Origin: JBDXHU01 sp039989475
GTDB taxonomy: Bacteria > Pseudomonadota > Gammaproteobacteria > Pseudomonadales > Halieaceae
Direction of reading: 5' to 3'
Length of the DNA stretch: 64,000 nucleotides
Assembly (NCBI GenBank): GCA_039989475.1
Contig: JBDXHU010000010.1
Span: 62,001-126,000 of the forward strand
In this document: piece by piece, positions 43,014 through 51,061 of the stretch
Layout: the number at the start of each line of letters is the position of its first letter
Numbering within the stretch: the stretch's first letter is position 1
Made by a program: the position numbers and the translations under genes
The notes under the pieces: model-generated
The model's input: only the letters and a program-made list of their open reading frames with translations
Database searches by the model: none
What the model was told of the DNA's origin: nothing

Positions 43014-43631
43014 ATGAACCTCCAGAAACTCAGACAGGCCGAGGCTGAATTTCTACAACGCTTCCCCGGCGGCTTTTCCGACCCGGGTATGGCGTCGATC
43101 AAGAAGAAGCATAATGTCGACAAGCTCACGGAGTTTGCCCAGGCCAGGCTGACCAGGACCAACTTTAATCGACCTGCGTTTATAGCCGAGACCACCCTCA
43201 CCATTGTCAGCCGTTCATCCATGGTCTCGCGTTTCGAGAAGCCTCCCTTCCGGGACTTTATCGGCTCCCTCAATACGCAGGAGCAGCAGGCGCTGGCGGA
43301 TGCTATCGAGAAGCGGCTGTACGGGCGGCAAAAGCAGCGCGGATTCGAGGAGTTCCTGGGCATGCTCAGCCACCATAAGCTGGCCAGGTGGGCGGTGATT
43401 TCGGTGGTGCCGTTTTACTTTGCGCCCCGGCAGGAGGTGTTCGTCAAGCCCACCACAGCCAAGGGTATCCTGTCCTTTCTGGAAGTTGACGAGATCGTCT
43501 ACAAGCCGACACCCAGCTGGGCCTTCTACCAGGGCTATCGAAAGTTACTGGCGGATGTAAAGAAGGAAGTGGTGCCGAGCCTGTCACCCAACAACGCGGC
43601 CTTGTCGGGCTTCCTGATGAGTACCATGTAA
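43014..43631 (+). CDS. Conserved-looking cytoplasmic protein, unknown function
   Basis: A 205-residue soluble, basic protein without signal peptide, membrane helix or known motif. The N-terminal half is helical and charged (LRQAEAEFLQRFPGG, MASIKKKHNVDKLTEF); the C-terminal half mixes strands and helices (VISVVPFYFAPRQEVFVKP, then ILSFLEVDE). It has its own start with a usable AGCTGTAGC leader and no partner. The codon use resembles its neighbours, so transfer is not suggested. I do not recognise it. Confidence 0.7.
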   Translation: MNLQKLRQAEAEFLQRFPGGFSDPGMASIKKKHNVDKLTEFAQARLTRTNFNRPAFIAETTLTIVSRSSMVSRFEKPPFRDFIGSLNTQEQQALADAIEKRLYGRQKQRGFEEFLGMLSHHKLARWAVISVVPFYFAPRQEVFVKPTTAKGILSFLEVDEIVYKPTPSWAFYQGYRKLLADVKKEVVPSLSPNNAALSGFLMSTM

Positions 43632-43636
43632 GCTGC

Positions 43637-43678
43637 GTTGCCACACTCAGGTAGCCACACTCAGGTAGCCACACTCTG
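43637..43678. repeat. Three 14-bp tandem repeats
   Basis: Three units of GTAGCCACACTCAG (the first with GTTG, the last with CTG) lie in the convergent gap between the unknown 205-residue gene and the MFS gene. They form no terminator hairpin and code for nothing obvious. Confidence 0.7.
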
Positions 43679-43703
43679 GTCGCCACCAGGGATGGAGCAG
43701 CCC

Positions 43704-44984
43704 TCAGCCTGGAGCGGCCACGGCCTTCGGGTCTTTCCTGAACACGGTTACCAGTGCCAGCAACAGCACCAACAGGGCGCCAAGCACCAGGTAGTAGGTG
43801 GAGAAATTTGATTGCAGGCTCTCTGAAATCAAGCCGAACAGCTTGGAGCCGATTGCTGTGCCGAGGTTGGCGGTGGACATGTAAATGGCGAATTGAGTTG
43901 CGGAGACGCCGCTGGAGCAGATACTCATGGCCAGCGCGATAACACAGACCATGACCACCGGGTTCATCAGCACCCACATAGACAGCATGAGGCGCACATA
44001 CCAGCTGTCGTTCCACAAGTGTTGCGTTGCTCCCAACAGGAAGGCGTGCACGGCTACCAACACCACGGTTAGCTGCAGCATGCGCTTGGCCCCGATGCGA
44101 TCGATCATGGGCCCCAGTAGCAGCGCGGCGAACGCGCCAGCCAGGCCCATGCCGGCGACCAGCTGTGACCACTGCTCGGTGCTGTAATTAAAAACCTTTA
44201 CCGCGGCTATCGGCATTAAGGCCTGGCCGTAACCGGCGATGACACCATCCAGCAGCATAATGGCCAGCACCGCCAGGCTGGTTTTCACCCACAGCACCTG
44301 GTTGAGGCTGGTTTTTATGGCGCTGAAAGAAGCGGGCGGCTGCAGTGCGGAGTGGGCTGTGCCCGCGGTCCAGGGTAGCAGCTTCTCCCCCTCGCGCTCG
44401 CGCACCAGCAGAAAGCAGCACCACAGCAGCAGCGACACCAGGGCTGCGGTGATGGCGGTGGTGCCCAGGCCGTAATTGACCAACATTATTCCCGATATTG
44501 CAGACGTCGTGGCCCAGCCCACGGCTTTACCGCAGCTCATAAAGGCATTAATACGACCGTGTTCAGCCTCCGGTACAAGGTCGATTGCCATACCGTCGAC
44601 CGCTACATCCTGGGTGGCGGCAAACACGTTCACCAGGGCGCCGAGCGTCATTAGCATTCCGATTTCTGCACTCGGGTCGGCAATCGTGGTTAGACCGAGG
44701 AAGCTTACAGCCATGCCCAGCTGGGCCGCGAGTATCCAGGGGCGGCGTCCTCCCATCGCCGGCAATCCGTAGCGGTCCATGATGGGGCCGCTCAGCAGCT
44801 TGAATGCCCAGGGCAGTGCCAGCACCGCCAGGTAGGAGGCGATAGCGCCCGCCGCCACATCCTGGCTGGCCAGCCATGCGGGCATGGCGATGGAGAATAG
44901 TCCGTAGGGAATACCCTGGGCGAAGTAGAGGAGTGCGCAAACCGCGTAACGCAGTCTTGAGGAGTGAGACAGGTACAACGACAT
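43704..44984 (-). CDS. AmpG/PAT-type MFS transporter
   Basis: A 426-residue major-facilitator transporter with twelve predicted helices. The N-terminal L-Y-F-A-Q-G-I-P-Y-G-L and L-P-W-A-F-K-L-L-S-G-P-I-M-D-R-Y motifs, and G-R-R-P-W-I after helix 3, match the AmpG/PAT branch, which carries muropeptides or other amphipathic substrates. N- and C-terminal six-helix halves are separated by a cytoplasmic loop near residue 200. The substrate is inferred only from the family. It stands alone. Confidence 0.87.
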   Translation of the reverse strand: MSLYLSHSSRLRYAVCALLYFAQGIPYGLFSIAMPAWLASQDVAAGAIASYLAVLALPWAFKLLSGPIMDRYGLPAMGGRRPWILAAQLGMAVSFLGLTTIADPSAEIGMLMTLGALVNVFAATQDVAVDGMAIDLVPEAEHGRINAFMSCGKAVGWATTSAISGIMLVNYGLGTTAITAALVSLLLWCCFLLVREREGEKLLPWTAGTAHSALQPPASFSAIKTSLNQVLWVKTSLAVLAIMLLDGVIAGYGQALMPIAAVKVFNYSTEQWSQLVAGMGLAGAFAALLLGPMIDRIGAKRMLQLTVVLVAVHAFLLGATQHLWNDSWYVRLMLSMWVLMNPVVMVCVIALAMSICSSGVSATQFAIYMSTANLGTAIGSKLFGLISESLQSNFSTYYLVLGALLVLLLALVTVFRKDPKAVAAPG

Positions 44985-45041
44985 ACGGCCAGTCCTTGCC
45001 GGGCGAAGTCCTGCGACTGTACCTACTTATTCAAAGCTGCG

Positions 45042-45245
45042 TCAATCCGCAGAGCTGAGGAAAACCGTTTGTTCCGGTGACTGGGGTGCTGCGGGGTCGG
45101 CCTGTACTTCAGCGACTAGCGCTGGCTCATGCTCGCTGTGAGCGCGCTCTACTACTTGCTCGATGCCGAATTTGAGGCCTGAGCTGATCAGGAAAAACAG
45201 GAACACCACCAATCCGACTGTGTTGGGATTATGCTTGTAGGGCAT
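45042..45245 (-). CDS. Small single-helix membrane protein
   Basis: A 67-residue protein: short basic N-terminus, one membrane helix (about 10-25), then an acidic tail rich in Glu, Pro and Ala. It has an AGGAGAG ribosome site 7 bases before the ATG, which supports a real gene despite its size. An inverted repeat lies just upstream. Function unknown. Confidence 0.6.
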   Translation of the reverse strand: MPYKHNPNTVGLVVFLFFLISSGLKFGIEQVVERAHSEHEPALVAEVQADPAAPQSPEQTVFLSSAD

Positions 45246-45544
45246 GCTTTCTCTCCTGACCGTTTGCTTATCTGAGCAAACAGTTTGCCGAATTCAGCGC
45301 ATTTTCACTGTGGCCCGCTGCGCCAACTGCATAACCAAAGACGCCAGATTCCGGCGTGGTAAAGGCGCTGTATGGCGCTGTTTCGGGGGCATTCAAGATA
45401 TAACCAATAAGAATTATAGATGGAAAGTAACATATTCAATACAAATAATACCAGTCTGGCGTAGAGACTATTCACGCGCTGTTTACGCCCAGGCTGTTGC
45501 GCTCCTGATACATTGGAAGGACTCAAAATTAACAGGAGAAGAAC
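45246..45544. promoter_or_regulatory. Divergent intergenic region with inverted repeat
   Basis: This 299-base gap separates the small membrane-protein gene from the outer-membrane gene. GTTTGCT-TATCTG-AGCAAAC (45262-45281) is a perfect 7-bp inverted repeat 17 bases upstream of the small gene, in the position of an operator. An AT-rich stretch (45398-45460) could hold the promoter of the outer-membrane gene, but I cannot pick its boxes. No coding sequence is apparent. Confidence 0.4.
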
Positions 45545-46288
45545 ATGGCTACGCAACGATTAATGCCGCTTATTCTTGCTGCTACGCTGTTTCCCGCCCT
45601 GGCCCAGGCCGACACGATTCTGGGCTGGCGCGCAGGCGCCAATGCCTGGCAGCAGTACTACGAGGGCGACGTGCAGAGCGGTCCCTCGAAGATCGATCTC
45701 GAAGATGACCTGGGTTATGACGATGAGACCGGCTACAACCTCTATCTTGCCCTGGAGCATCCCGTACCCGTGCTACCCAACATCATGGTCCAGCGCACGA
45801 AGATCGACGCGGATGCTCGCGGCGACGTCACCGGTTTCATTTTTGAAGGGATTATCTATAGCGGTGAGGTTCGCTCCAGCCTGGATGTGAGCCATACCGA
45901 CGCTACCCTCTATTACGAGTTGCTGGATAACTGGGTCAACCTGGACCTGGGTATAACCGGGCGCGTGTTCGACAATGGCGTGGAGATCACCGATGTAAGC
46001 ACCGGTATCACCGGCAGCCTCGATATCGATTACGTGATTCCGTTGGTTTACGCCCAGGCGCGTATTGATCTTCCGCTGACCGGTCTGTCACTGGGCGTTG
46101 AAGCCAACGGCATCAGCTACGACGACGACAGCCTCTATGATGTGAAAGTGAACCTGGCCTACGAATTTGCGTTCGGTCTGGGTATTGAAGCGGGCTACCG
46201 CAATTTTGACTTCGACTACGAGGATGACGACGAGTTTGCCGACGTCACTATCGACGGTGCCTACGCGGGGGTGGTCTGGGACTTCTAG
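45545..46288 (+). CDS. TIGR04219-type outer-membrane beta-barrel protein
   Basis: A 247-residue outer-membrane protein. A signal peptide (about 1-22, ending A-Q-A) is followed by alternating strands that start with T-I-L-G-W-R-A-G-A-N-A-W and end with the outer-membrane signature A-G-V-V-W-D-F (C-terminal Phe). Eight strands are likely. It matches the TIGR04219 family of small barrels of unknown role. AGGAG lies before the ATG. The gene converges on yjdM, with stops overlapping by four bases. Confidence 0.88.
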   Translation: MATQRLMPLILAATLFPALAQADTILGWRAGANAWQQYYEGDVQSGPSKIDLEDDLGYDDETGYNLYLALEHPVPVLPNIMVQRTKIDADARGDVTGFIFEGIIYSGEVRSSLDVSHTDATLYYELLDNWVNLDLGITGRVFDNGVEITDVSTGITGSLDIDYVIPLVYAQARIDLPLTGLSLGVEANGISYDDDSLYDVKVNLAYEFAFGLGIEAGYRNFDFDYEDDDEFADVTIDGAYAGVVWDF

Positions 46289-46623
46289 ACCTTCTTCACA
46301 AACTCCGACTTCAGTTTCATGGCGCCAATGCCATCAATCTTGCAGTCGATGTCGTGGTCGCCGTCGACCAGCCTGATGTTCTTCACCTTGGTGCCAACCT
46401 TGACCACAGCTGAGCTGCCCTTGACCTTCAGGTCCTTGATCACGGTGACGCTGTCGCCGTCTTGCAGCAGATTGCCATTGGCGTCATTGATGACCCTGCC
46501 CTCATCGTCTGCATCGACGGCGTCTTTGGACCACTCATGGCCGCATTCCGGGCACACATAGTTGAGCCCATCTTCGTAAGTATACTCAGAGCTGCACTCA
46601 GGGCAGCTGGGTAGCTCGCTCAT
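46285..46623 (-). CDS. yjdM: YjdM/PhnA zinc-ribbon protein
   Basis: A 112-residue protein of the YjdM family, formerly called PhnA. The N-terminal zinc ribbon has C-P-E-C-S-S-E-Y and C-P-E-C-G-H-E-W; the C-terminal part holds the conserved D-G-D-S-V-T-V-I-K-D-L-K-V-K-G-S-S and L-V-D-G-D-H-D-I-D-C-K-I-D-G-I-G segments. The old link to phosphonate use comes from gene position in E. coli and is not a shown activity. AGAGGA precedes the ATG. Confidence 0.95.
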   Translation of the reverse strand: MSELPSCPECSSEYTYEDGLNYVCPECGHEWSKDAVDADDEGRVINDANGNLLQDGDSVTVIKDLKVKGSSAVVKVGTKVKNIRLVDGDHDIDCKIDGIGAMKLKSEFVKKV

Positions 46624-46719
46624 GGAAAGTCCTCTGAAAACGCTAGTGTAGCGTTTCAGGCGCTGGCGTGGGAGCCAAGGCTGCTCTACAGTACAGCGTC
46701 ATCTACAGGGGGGTCTGCA

Positions 46720-47577
46720 ATGCTGAAGTGGCAAGTTGGAAACGTGACCATCACCAAGTTGGTAGAACTGGAGAGCGTGGGCGGGGCCGAGTGGATCCTG
46801 CCGGATGCGGTGCAGGAGGCGGTGCGGGAGATTGACTGGCTGCGACCGCATTTCATGGATGATGAAGGGCAACTGCGTTTTAGCGTGCATGCCTTGATTA
46901 TCGAGGTTGGCGATTCGGTTATCGTGGTCGACACCTGTGTTGGCAATGAAAAAGAACGCATGCCTTACCGGGATTGGCACCAGCTGCAAACCGGCTTCCT
47001 CGACGACTTTGCTGCGGCTGGCTTTGATCGCAAGACGGTGGATACCATTCTCTGCACCCACCTGCATGTGGACCATGTGGGCTGGAATACGATGCTGGTA
47101 GACGGAGCCTGGGTGCCGACCTTTCCCAATGCACGCTACCTGCTGGCCAAAGATGAATTCGAGTACTGGCGTGACCAGTCCGATACAGAGTTTCAGAAAG
47201 CCGTGTTTGCCGACTCGGTACAGCCGGTGTTTGAGGCCGGCCTGATCGACCAGGTCGGTACTGACCACCGGATTTGTGAAGAGGTGGATTTGGTGCCGAC
47301 CCTGGGGCATACGCCGGGCCATGTCAGTGTGCGCATTCGCTCCGAGGGTGAGCAGGCACTCATTACCGGGGATTTTATTCACCACCCCTGCCAAATGGCC
47401 AGGCTAAATTGGGGAAGTTCCGCCGACGTCGACAAGGCCCAGGCGGCGGCAACCCGGAAACAGGTGTTCGCCGAGCATGCCGATACGCCAACCCTGATAA
47501 TTGGAACGCATTTCGCTGGCTGTACCGCCGGGCATATAGTGCGTGATGGAGAGGCCTACCGCCTGCAAACGGAGTAG
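46720..47577 (+). CDS. Metallo-beta-lactamase-fold hydrolase
   Basis: A 285-residue MBL-fold enzyme. The two-metal motif H-L-H-V-D-H (about residue 111), H in G-H-T-P-G-H-V-S, D in I-T-G-D-F and a C-terminal T-H-F-A-G are all in place, so it should be active. It resembles lactonase-type members (N-acyl-homoserine-lactone lactonase-like), but the substrate is uncertain. The ATG follows a GGGGGG stretch. It is convergent with the DEAD-box helicase, 6 bases away. Confidence 0.88.
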   Translation: MLKWQVGNVTITKLVELESVGGAEWILPDAVQEAVREIDWLRPHFMDDEGQLRFSVHALIIEVGDSVIVVDTCVGNEKERMPYRDWHQLQTGFLDDFAAAGFDRKTVDTILCTHLHVDHVGWNTMLVDGAWVPTFPNARYLLAKDEFEYWRDQSDTEFQKAVFADSVQPVFEAGLIDQVGTDHRICEEVDLVPTLGHTPGHVSVRIRSEGEQALITGDFIHHPCQMARLNWGSSADVDKAQAAATRKQVFAEHADTPTLIIGTHFAGCTAGHIVRDGEAYRLQTE

Positions 47578-47583
47578 TGGTCG

Positions 47584-48900
47584 CTACTTCTTCTTGCGAA
47601 TCACGTCGAAGCCATCCCCGATGGTGGCCGGCTTGCCGCGTTTTGCGGACGGTCTCTTTTTAGCGCTGGCTTTCTTCTTGTTGCCGGCGGCCTTTTTCTT
47701 GCTGCCGGCGGCTTTCTTCTTGCTGCCAGCGGCTTTGCCCGAACTCTTCAGTTTCTTGGGGCCTTTGTAATTGGCGACCAGGCCTTCCACCTTGCGCCGC
47801 TGTGGATGGATCTTGAGATAGCGCTCGATGCTGGACATGGTGTTCCACTGGTCGGCGCTAACCAGGGTAATGGCCTTGCCCGGCTGTCCGGCGCGGCCGG
47901 TGCGGCCGACACGGTGCACGTGATCGTCCCCGGACTGGGCGACATCGAAGTTGATGACCAGGTCGACACCCTCAACGTCCAGGCCGCGGGCCGCCACATC
48001 GGTGGCCACCAGGATTTCCAATTGTCCATTTCTGAAGCGGTTCATCACCTGCTTGCGCTCACTTTGCGAGATCTCGCCGTGAATGAACGCGGCCCGTAGT
48101 TTCAGGTATTTGAGTACATTGCCCAACTGCTGGCACTGGGCGCGGGTATTACAGAATACGAACACCCGCCGCGCCTGCTCCTCGGCAATCAGTGCTGCGA
48201 CCAGTTTTTCCTTGTGCTTGTTGTCGTCGGCCAGCACGACTTGCTGGCTCAGTTCGCTGTGGGCCTGGCGATGGGAGTCGACGGCAATTGACTCCGGTTC
48301 GCGCAGCAGCCGGGTGATATTGGCCATGCCGCGCTGGCGCAAGGTGGCGGAGAAGAGCAGGGTTTGTCGCTGTTCGTTGCAGGCCCGGGCAATGGTTTCC
48401 ATCTCGATAGCGAAACCCATGTCCAGCATTCGGTCGGCCTCGTCCAGTACCAATACCTCGAGGTCGGCGAAGTCCGGGGTGCCGCGCTCTATGTGTTCGA
48501 CCAGCCGTCCCGGGGTGGCGATGAGGATCTCGGGGTTCTTGCGGATCGTGGCCACCTGGTGCTTGAAAGCCTCACCGCCGATGATCAAGCCGCTTTTGAT
48601 CGGCGTAAAGGCAGCCAGGCTCTTCACAAATTGCTGCGTTTGCAGCGCCAGTTCCCGGGTGGGCAACAAAATCAGGCCGCGGGTACCGGTTCTGGGAGCC
48701 GCCGTGGCCAGGAACCGGTCCAGCATGGGCAACAAAAAGGCGGCGGTTTTGCCGCTGCCGGTCTTGGCCGAAACCACCAGGTCCTTGCCCGCCAGGGCGG
48801 CGGGAATGGCGCGCGCCTGCACCGGTGTTGGCTCGGTAAAGCCGAGCTTGTCGATCGCTTTGAATAGTGGCCTGGCTAATGGCAGTTCGGACAACAGCAC
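47584..48900 (-). CDS. DEAD-box RNA helicase (RhlE-like) with Lys/Ala-rich tail
   Basis: A 438-residue ATP-dependent RNA helicase. Q-motif F-T-E-P-T-P-V-Q (about 20-27), Walker A A-K-T-G-S-G-K-T, P-T-R-E-L, D-E-A-D at about 155, S-A-T, and in the second domain H-G-E-I-S-Q, A-T-D-V-A-A-R-G-L-D and H-R-V-G-R-T-G-R-A-G. The last 60 residues are basic: three A-A-G-[SN]-K-K-K units then other Lys/Ala-rich sequence, typical of an RNA-binding tail. The start is a GTG at 48900. It acts in RNA remodelling or ribosome assembly by family. Confidence 0.93.
   Translation of the reverse strand: MLLSELPLARPLFKAIDKLGFTEPTPVQARAIPAALAGKDLVVSAKTGSGKTAAFLLPMLDRFLATAAPRTGTRGLILLPTRELALQTQQFVKSLAAFTPIKSGLIIGGEAFKHQVATIRKNPEILIATPGRLVEHIERGTPDFADLEVLVLDEADRMLDMGFAIEMETIARACNEQRQTLLFSATLRQRGMANITRLLREPESIAVDSHRQAHSELSQQVVLADDNKHKEKLVAALIAEEQARRVFVFCNTRAQCQQLGNVLKYLKLRAAFIHGEISQSERKQVMNRFRNGQLEILVATDVAARGLDVEGVDLVINFDVAQSGDDHVHRVGRTGRAGQPGKAITLVSADQWNTMSSIERYLKIHPQRRKVEGLVANYKGPKKLKSSGKAAGSKKKAAGSKKKAAGNKKKASAKKRPSAKRGKPATIGDGFDVIRKKK
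47671..47733 (-). repeat. Three 21-bp repeats encoding AAGSKKK units
   Basis: Three adjacent 21-bp units encode the A-A-G-S-K-K-K / A-A-G-N-K-K-K stretch of the helicase tail. The frame is kept, so copy number could vary. Confidence 0.7.
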
Positions 48901-49120
48901 GACTGGCGCCTAATGGATTACAGGAGGTGGGGCTACTGTAGCAGATCCCGGCGCCAGCGCATTGCTGTCGTCACAGCAATCCATCTGTTGATATAGATCA
49001 TGCAGAAAGTTTCAAAATTAGGCAGTGCTTTCTAATTCTATTTCGTATTGTGAAGCCATGGTTGCCGAGTAGCACTAAAAAGGTAACCGCTTCGTAACCA
49101 TAGAGAGAGAGGTATTTATC

Positions 49121-49573
49121 ATGGCCACTGCAAAGAAAGCATCTGCAAAGAAAGCACCTGTAAAGAAAGTCGCTGCCAAGAAAGCAGCTCCGAAAGCCGC
49201 CGCCAGGAAGGCTGCCCCGAAAACTGCTGCCAAGAAGGCTCCTGAGTTTTCACTGAAGAATTCTGCCGAGAAGGCCGTCAACATCTACCTGGGCGTTATC
49301 GGCGCTGGCTTTGATCGCGTACAGAGCAACCTGGAAACTGCACGCAAGGACCTCGGCGTTGCTCGTAAGGAAAACGAGAAGCGTATGAAGAAGTTCGAAA
49401 GCCGCGGCGCCAAGCTGCGTAAAGAGATGCGTAGCAACGTCGAGAAGATCGAGACGCCTGAGTTCGATAACGTGGTTGAAGACGTTAAGGACCAGATCTC
49501 CAAGCTGCAAGACCAGCTGGAAGACGTAGTAGAAAACGTGAAGGAGAAGCTGACACCTGCCAAGGCAGCCTAA
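49121..49573 (+). CDS. Histone H1-like tail plus coiled-coil protein (phasin-like)
   Basis: A 150-residue basic protein. Residues 1-42 are Lys/Ala/Pro repeats (A-K-K-A-S-A-K-K, K-A-A-P-K) like histone H1 or PhaF tails. Residues 45-75 (AEKAVNIYLGVIGAGFDRVQ) resemble the start of phasins, and the rest is a charged coiled coil with L-Q-D-Q-L-E-D heptads. This is the reverse of Pseudomonas PhaF, where the tail is C-terminal. It may link DNA to storage granules; the WS/DGAT gene nearby fits, but this is inference. A GAGAGAGAGG ribosome site precedes the ATG and a strong terminator follows, so it is probably monocistronic and well expressed. Confidence 0.7.
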   Translation: MATAKKASAKKAPVKKVAAKKAAPKAAARKAAPKTAAKKAPEFSLKNSAEKAVNIYLGVIGAGFDRVQSNLETARKDLGVARKENEKRMKKFESRGAKLRKEMRSNVEKIETPEFDNVVEDVKDQISKLQDQLEDVVENVKEKLTPAKAA

Positions 49574-49596
49574 GCTTCCCATCCAAGGGTCTCTTT

Positions 49597-49630
49597 AGGG
49601 GGTGGGCTGCAAGGTTCACCCCCTTTTTTA
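49597..49630 (+). terminator. Intrinsic terminator after the phasin-like gene
   Basis: GGGGGTG (49598-49604) pairs with CACCCCC (49617-49623) around a 12-base loop, followed by six T. It lies 24 bases after the stop codon. Confidence 0.85.
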
Positions 49631-49783
49631 TGCCGGCCGCCGCCGTTTCCTGGCACAAGTATTCAGCCAAAGACGGATAATCCGGCAGCCAGGAGCGAAG
49701 AGCCCCCGCTCTGTGTTACTTTGGGAGAGTGTCGCAATAGCGCGCGCCCGCATTATTACTATAAGCAAACAGCAGGTATTTCT

Positions 49784-51052
49784 ATGTCTGGACTGTTAAA
49801 GCAACTTGGCAAACCCGCACCTCATATCGATGGACTCCTGCACCCTGAATTCGGCGCAGTAGAGGCATCGCTTCGCAATTTGTTAAACAACTACCCGGGC
49901 GGTGCCGCCGTCTGTGTCTACCACCGCGGCGAGCGCGTGGTCGACCTGTGGGGAGGTTACAGCGATGACGAGGGCACGCTGTGGCGCCGGGATACCATGG
50001 CGCCCAGTTTCTCTACCACCAAGGGTGTGGCCTCAACCCTGCTGCATATCTACGCTGACCGTGGCCTGATCGACTACGATGCCCGGGTCGCCGACTACTG
50101 GCCGGAGTTTGGCCAGGCGGGCAAGCAAGACATCACGGTGCGCCAGGTGATGGCGCACCAATCGGGCCTCTACCATATCCGCCAGATGATCGACCATGTC
50201 GACCGCATGCTGGACTGGAAGCACATGATCCGGGCGATAGAACAGACTGAGCCCGCCCATACACCGGGCACCCGTACTGGCTACCATGGACTGACCTACG
50301 GTTTTATCGTTGGCGAAATTATCCAGCGCGTCAGCGGCAAGAAATTCGCCGGCCTGGTGCAATCTGAAATCGCCAGGCCGCTGGGCCTGGACGGCTTGTA
50401 TATCGGCACACCCAAGCGCGAAATTTCCCGCGCCGCCAAACTGATTTTCCCCGAGCGCACCCAAAGCCTGGTCCGCTCTTCCCTGGGTAGTCGGCTGGAA
50501 AGGCACGCTTCACGACTCAGCGCGATTCTGCGCAAACTAGGTGTCGATTCAGACCTGAGCAGCATCTTCGATGCGCTGGCCCCAAGGGGCATCAGTGATT
50601 TTGATTTTGGTTCGCCAGAAACCCTGAGTGTCGCCATCCCGGCCGGTAACGGGCTGTTTACGGCACGCTCGCTGGCCAAGGTGTATGCACTATTGGCCAA
50701 CGGCGGCGAACTGGATGGGGTGCGATTACTGTCGCCGGACACAGTAGCTGCGGCGAGCACCTTGCAGCGGCCCACTGGCAGGAATTCGGTGATCCCCTTC
50801 GATATGCGCTGGCGCCTCGGCTACCACGGCGTGTTTACCACCCGCGGTACGCCGCGTGAGGCTTTCGGACACTTTGGTTTTGGTGGCTCCGGCGCCTGGG
50901 CCGATCCGACCCGGGAGCTTGCCGTGGCAATGATCGTTAACAGTGGTCTCGGCACCCCCTTCGGTGATACACGCACCGCGCGCATCAGTGGCGCAGCACT
51001 GGCCAGTGCCCGCCTGCGGGAACAGCGGCTGCAGCTGCAGCGGACGGGATAG
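49784..51052 (+). CDS. Serine hydrolase, beta-lactamase family (EstB/LACTB-like)
   Basis: A 422-residue cytoplasmic serine hydrolase of the class C beta-lactamase fold. It has S-x-x-K as F-S-T-T-K-G (about residue 75), a Y-H-G-L-T motif near 165 in place of Y-x-N, and a late G-H-F-G-F-G-G-S-G stretch typical of EstB-type esterases. No signal peptide is present, so an esterase or lipase role inside the cell is more likely than antibiotic resistance. I start it at the ATG at 49784 (MSGLLKQLG), because the longer frame adds non-conserved residues. The WS/DGAT gene follows after 9 bases, so the two are probably one operon linked to lipid turnover. Confidence 0.87.
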   Translation: MSGLLKQLGKPAPHIDGLLHPEFGAVEASLRNLLNNYPGGAAVCVYHRGERVVDLWGGYSDDEGTLWRRDTMAPSFSTTKGVASTLLHIYADRGLIDYDARVADYWPEFGQAGKQDITVRQVMAHQSGLYHIRQMIDHVDRMLDWKHMIRAIEQTEPAHTPGTRTGYHGLTYGFIVGEIIQRVSGKKFAGLVQSEIARPLGLDGLYIGTPKREISRAAKLIFPERTQSLVRSSLGSRLERHASRLSAILRKLGVDSDLSSIFDALAPRGISDFDFGSPETLSVAIPAGNGLFTARSLAKVYALLANGGELDGVRLLSPDTVAAASTLQRPTGRNSVIPFDMRWRLGYHGVFTTRGTPREAFGHFGFGGSGAWADPTRELAVAMIVNSGLGTPFGDTRTARISGAALASARLREQRLQLQRTG

Positions 51053-51061
51053 GTACAGCTC

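Noticed and set aside
49640..49660. TGGCAC stretch downstream of the phasin-like gene
   Set aside because: The -12 GC is missing, so it is not a sigma-54 promoter.
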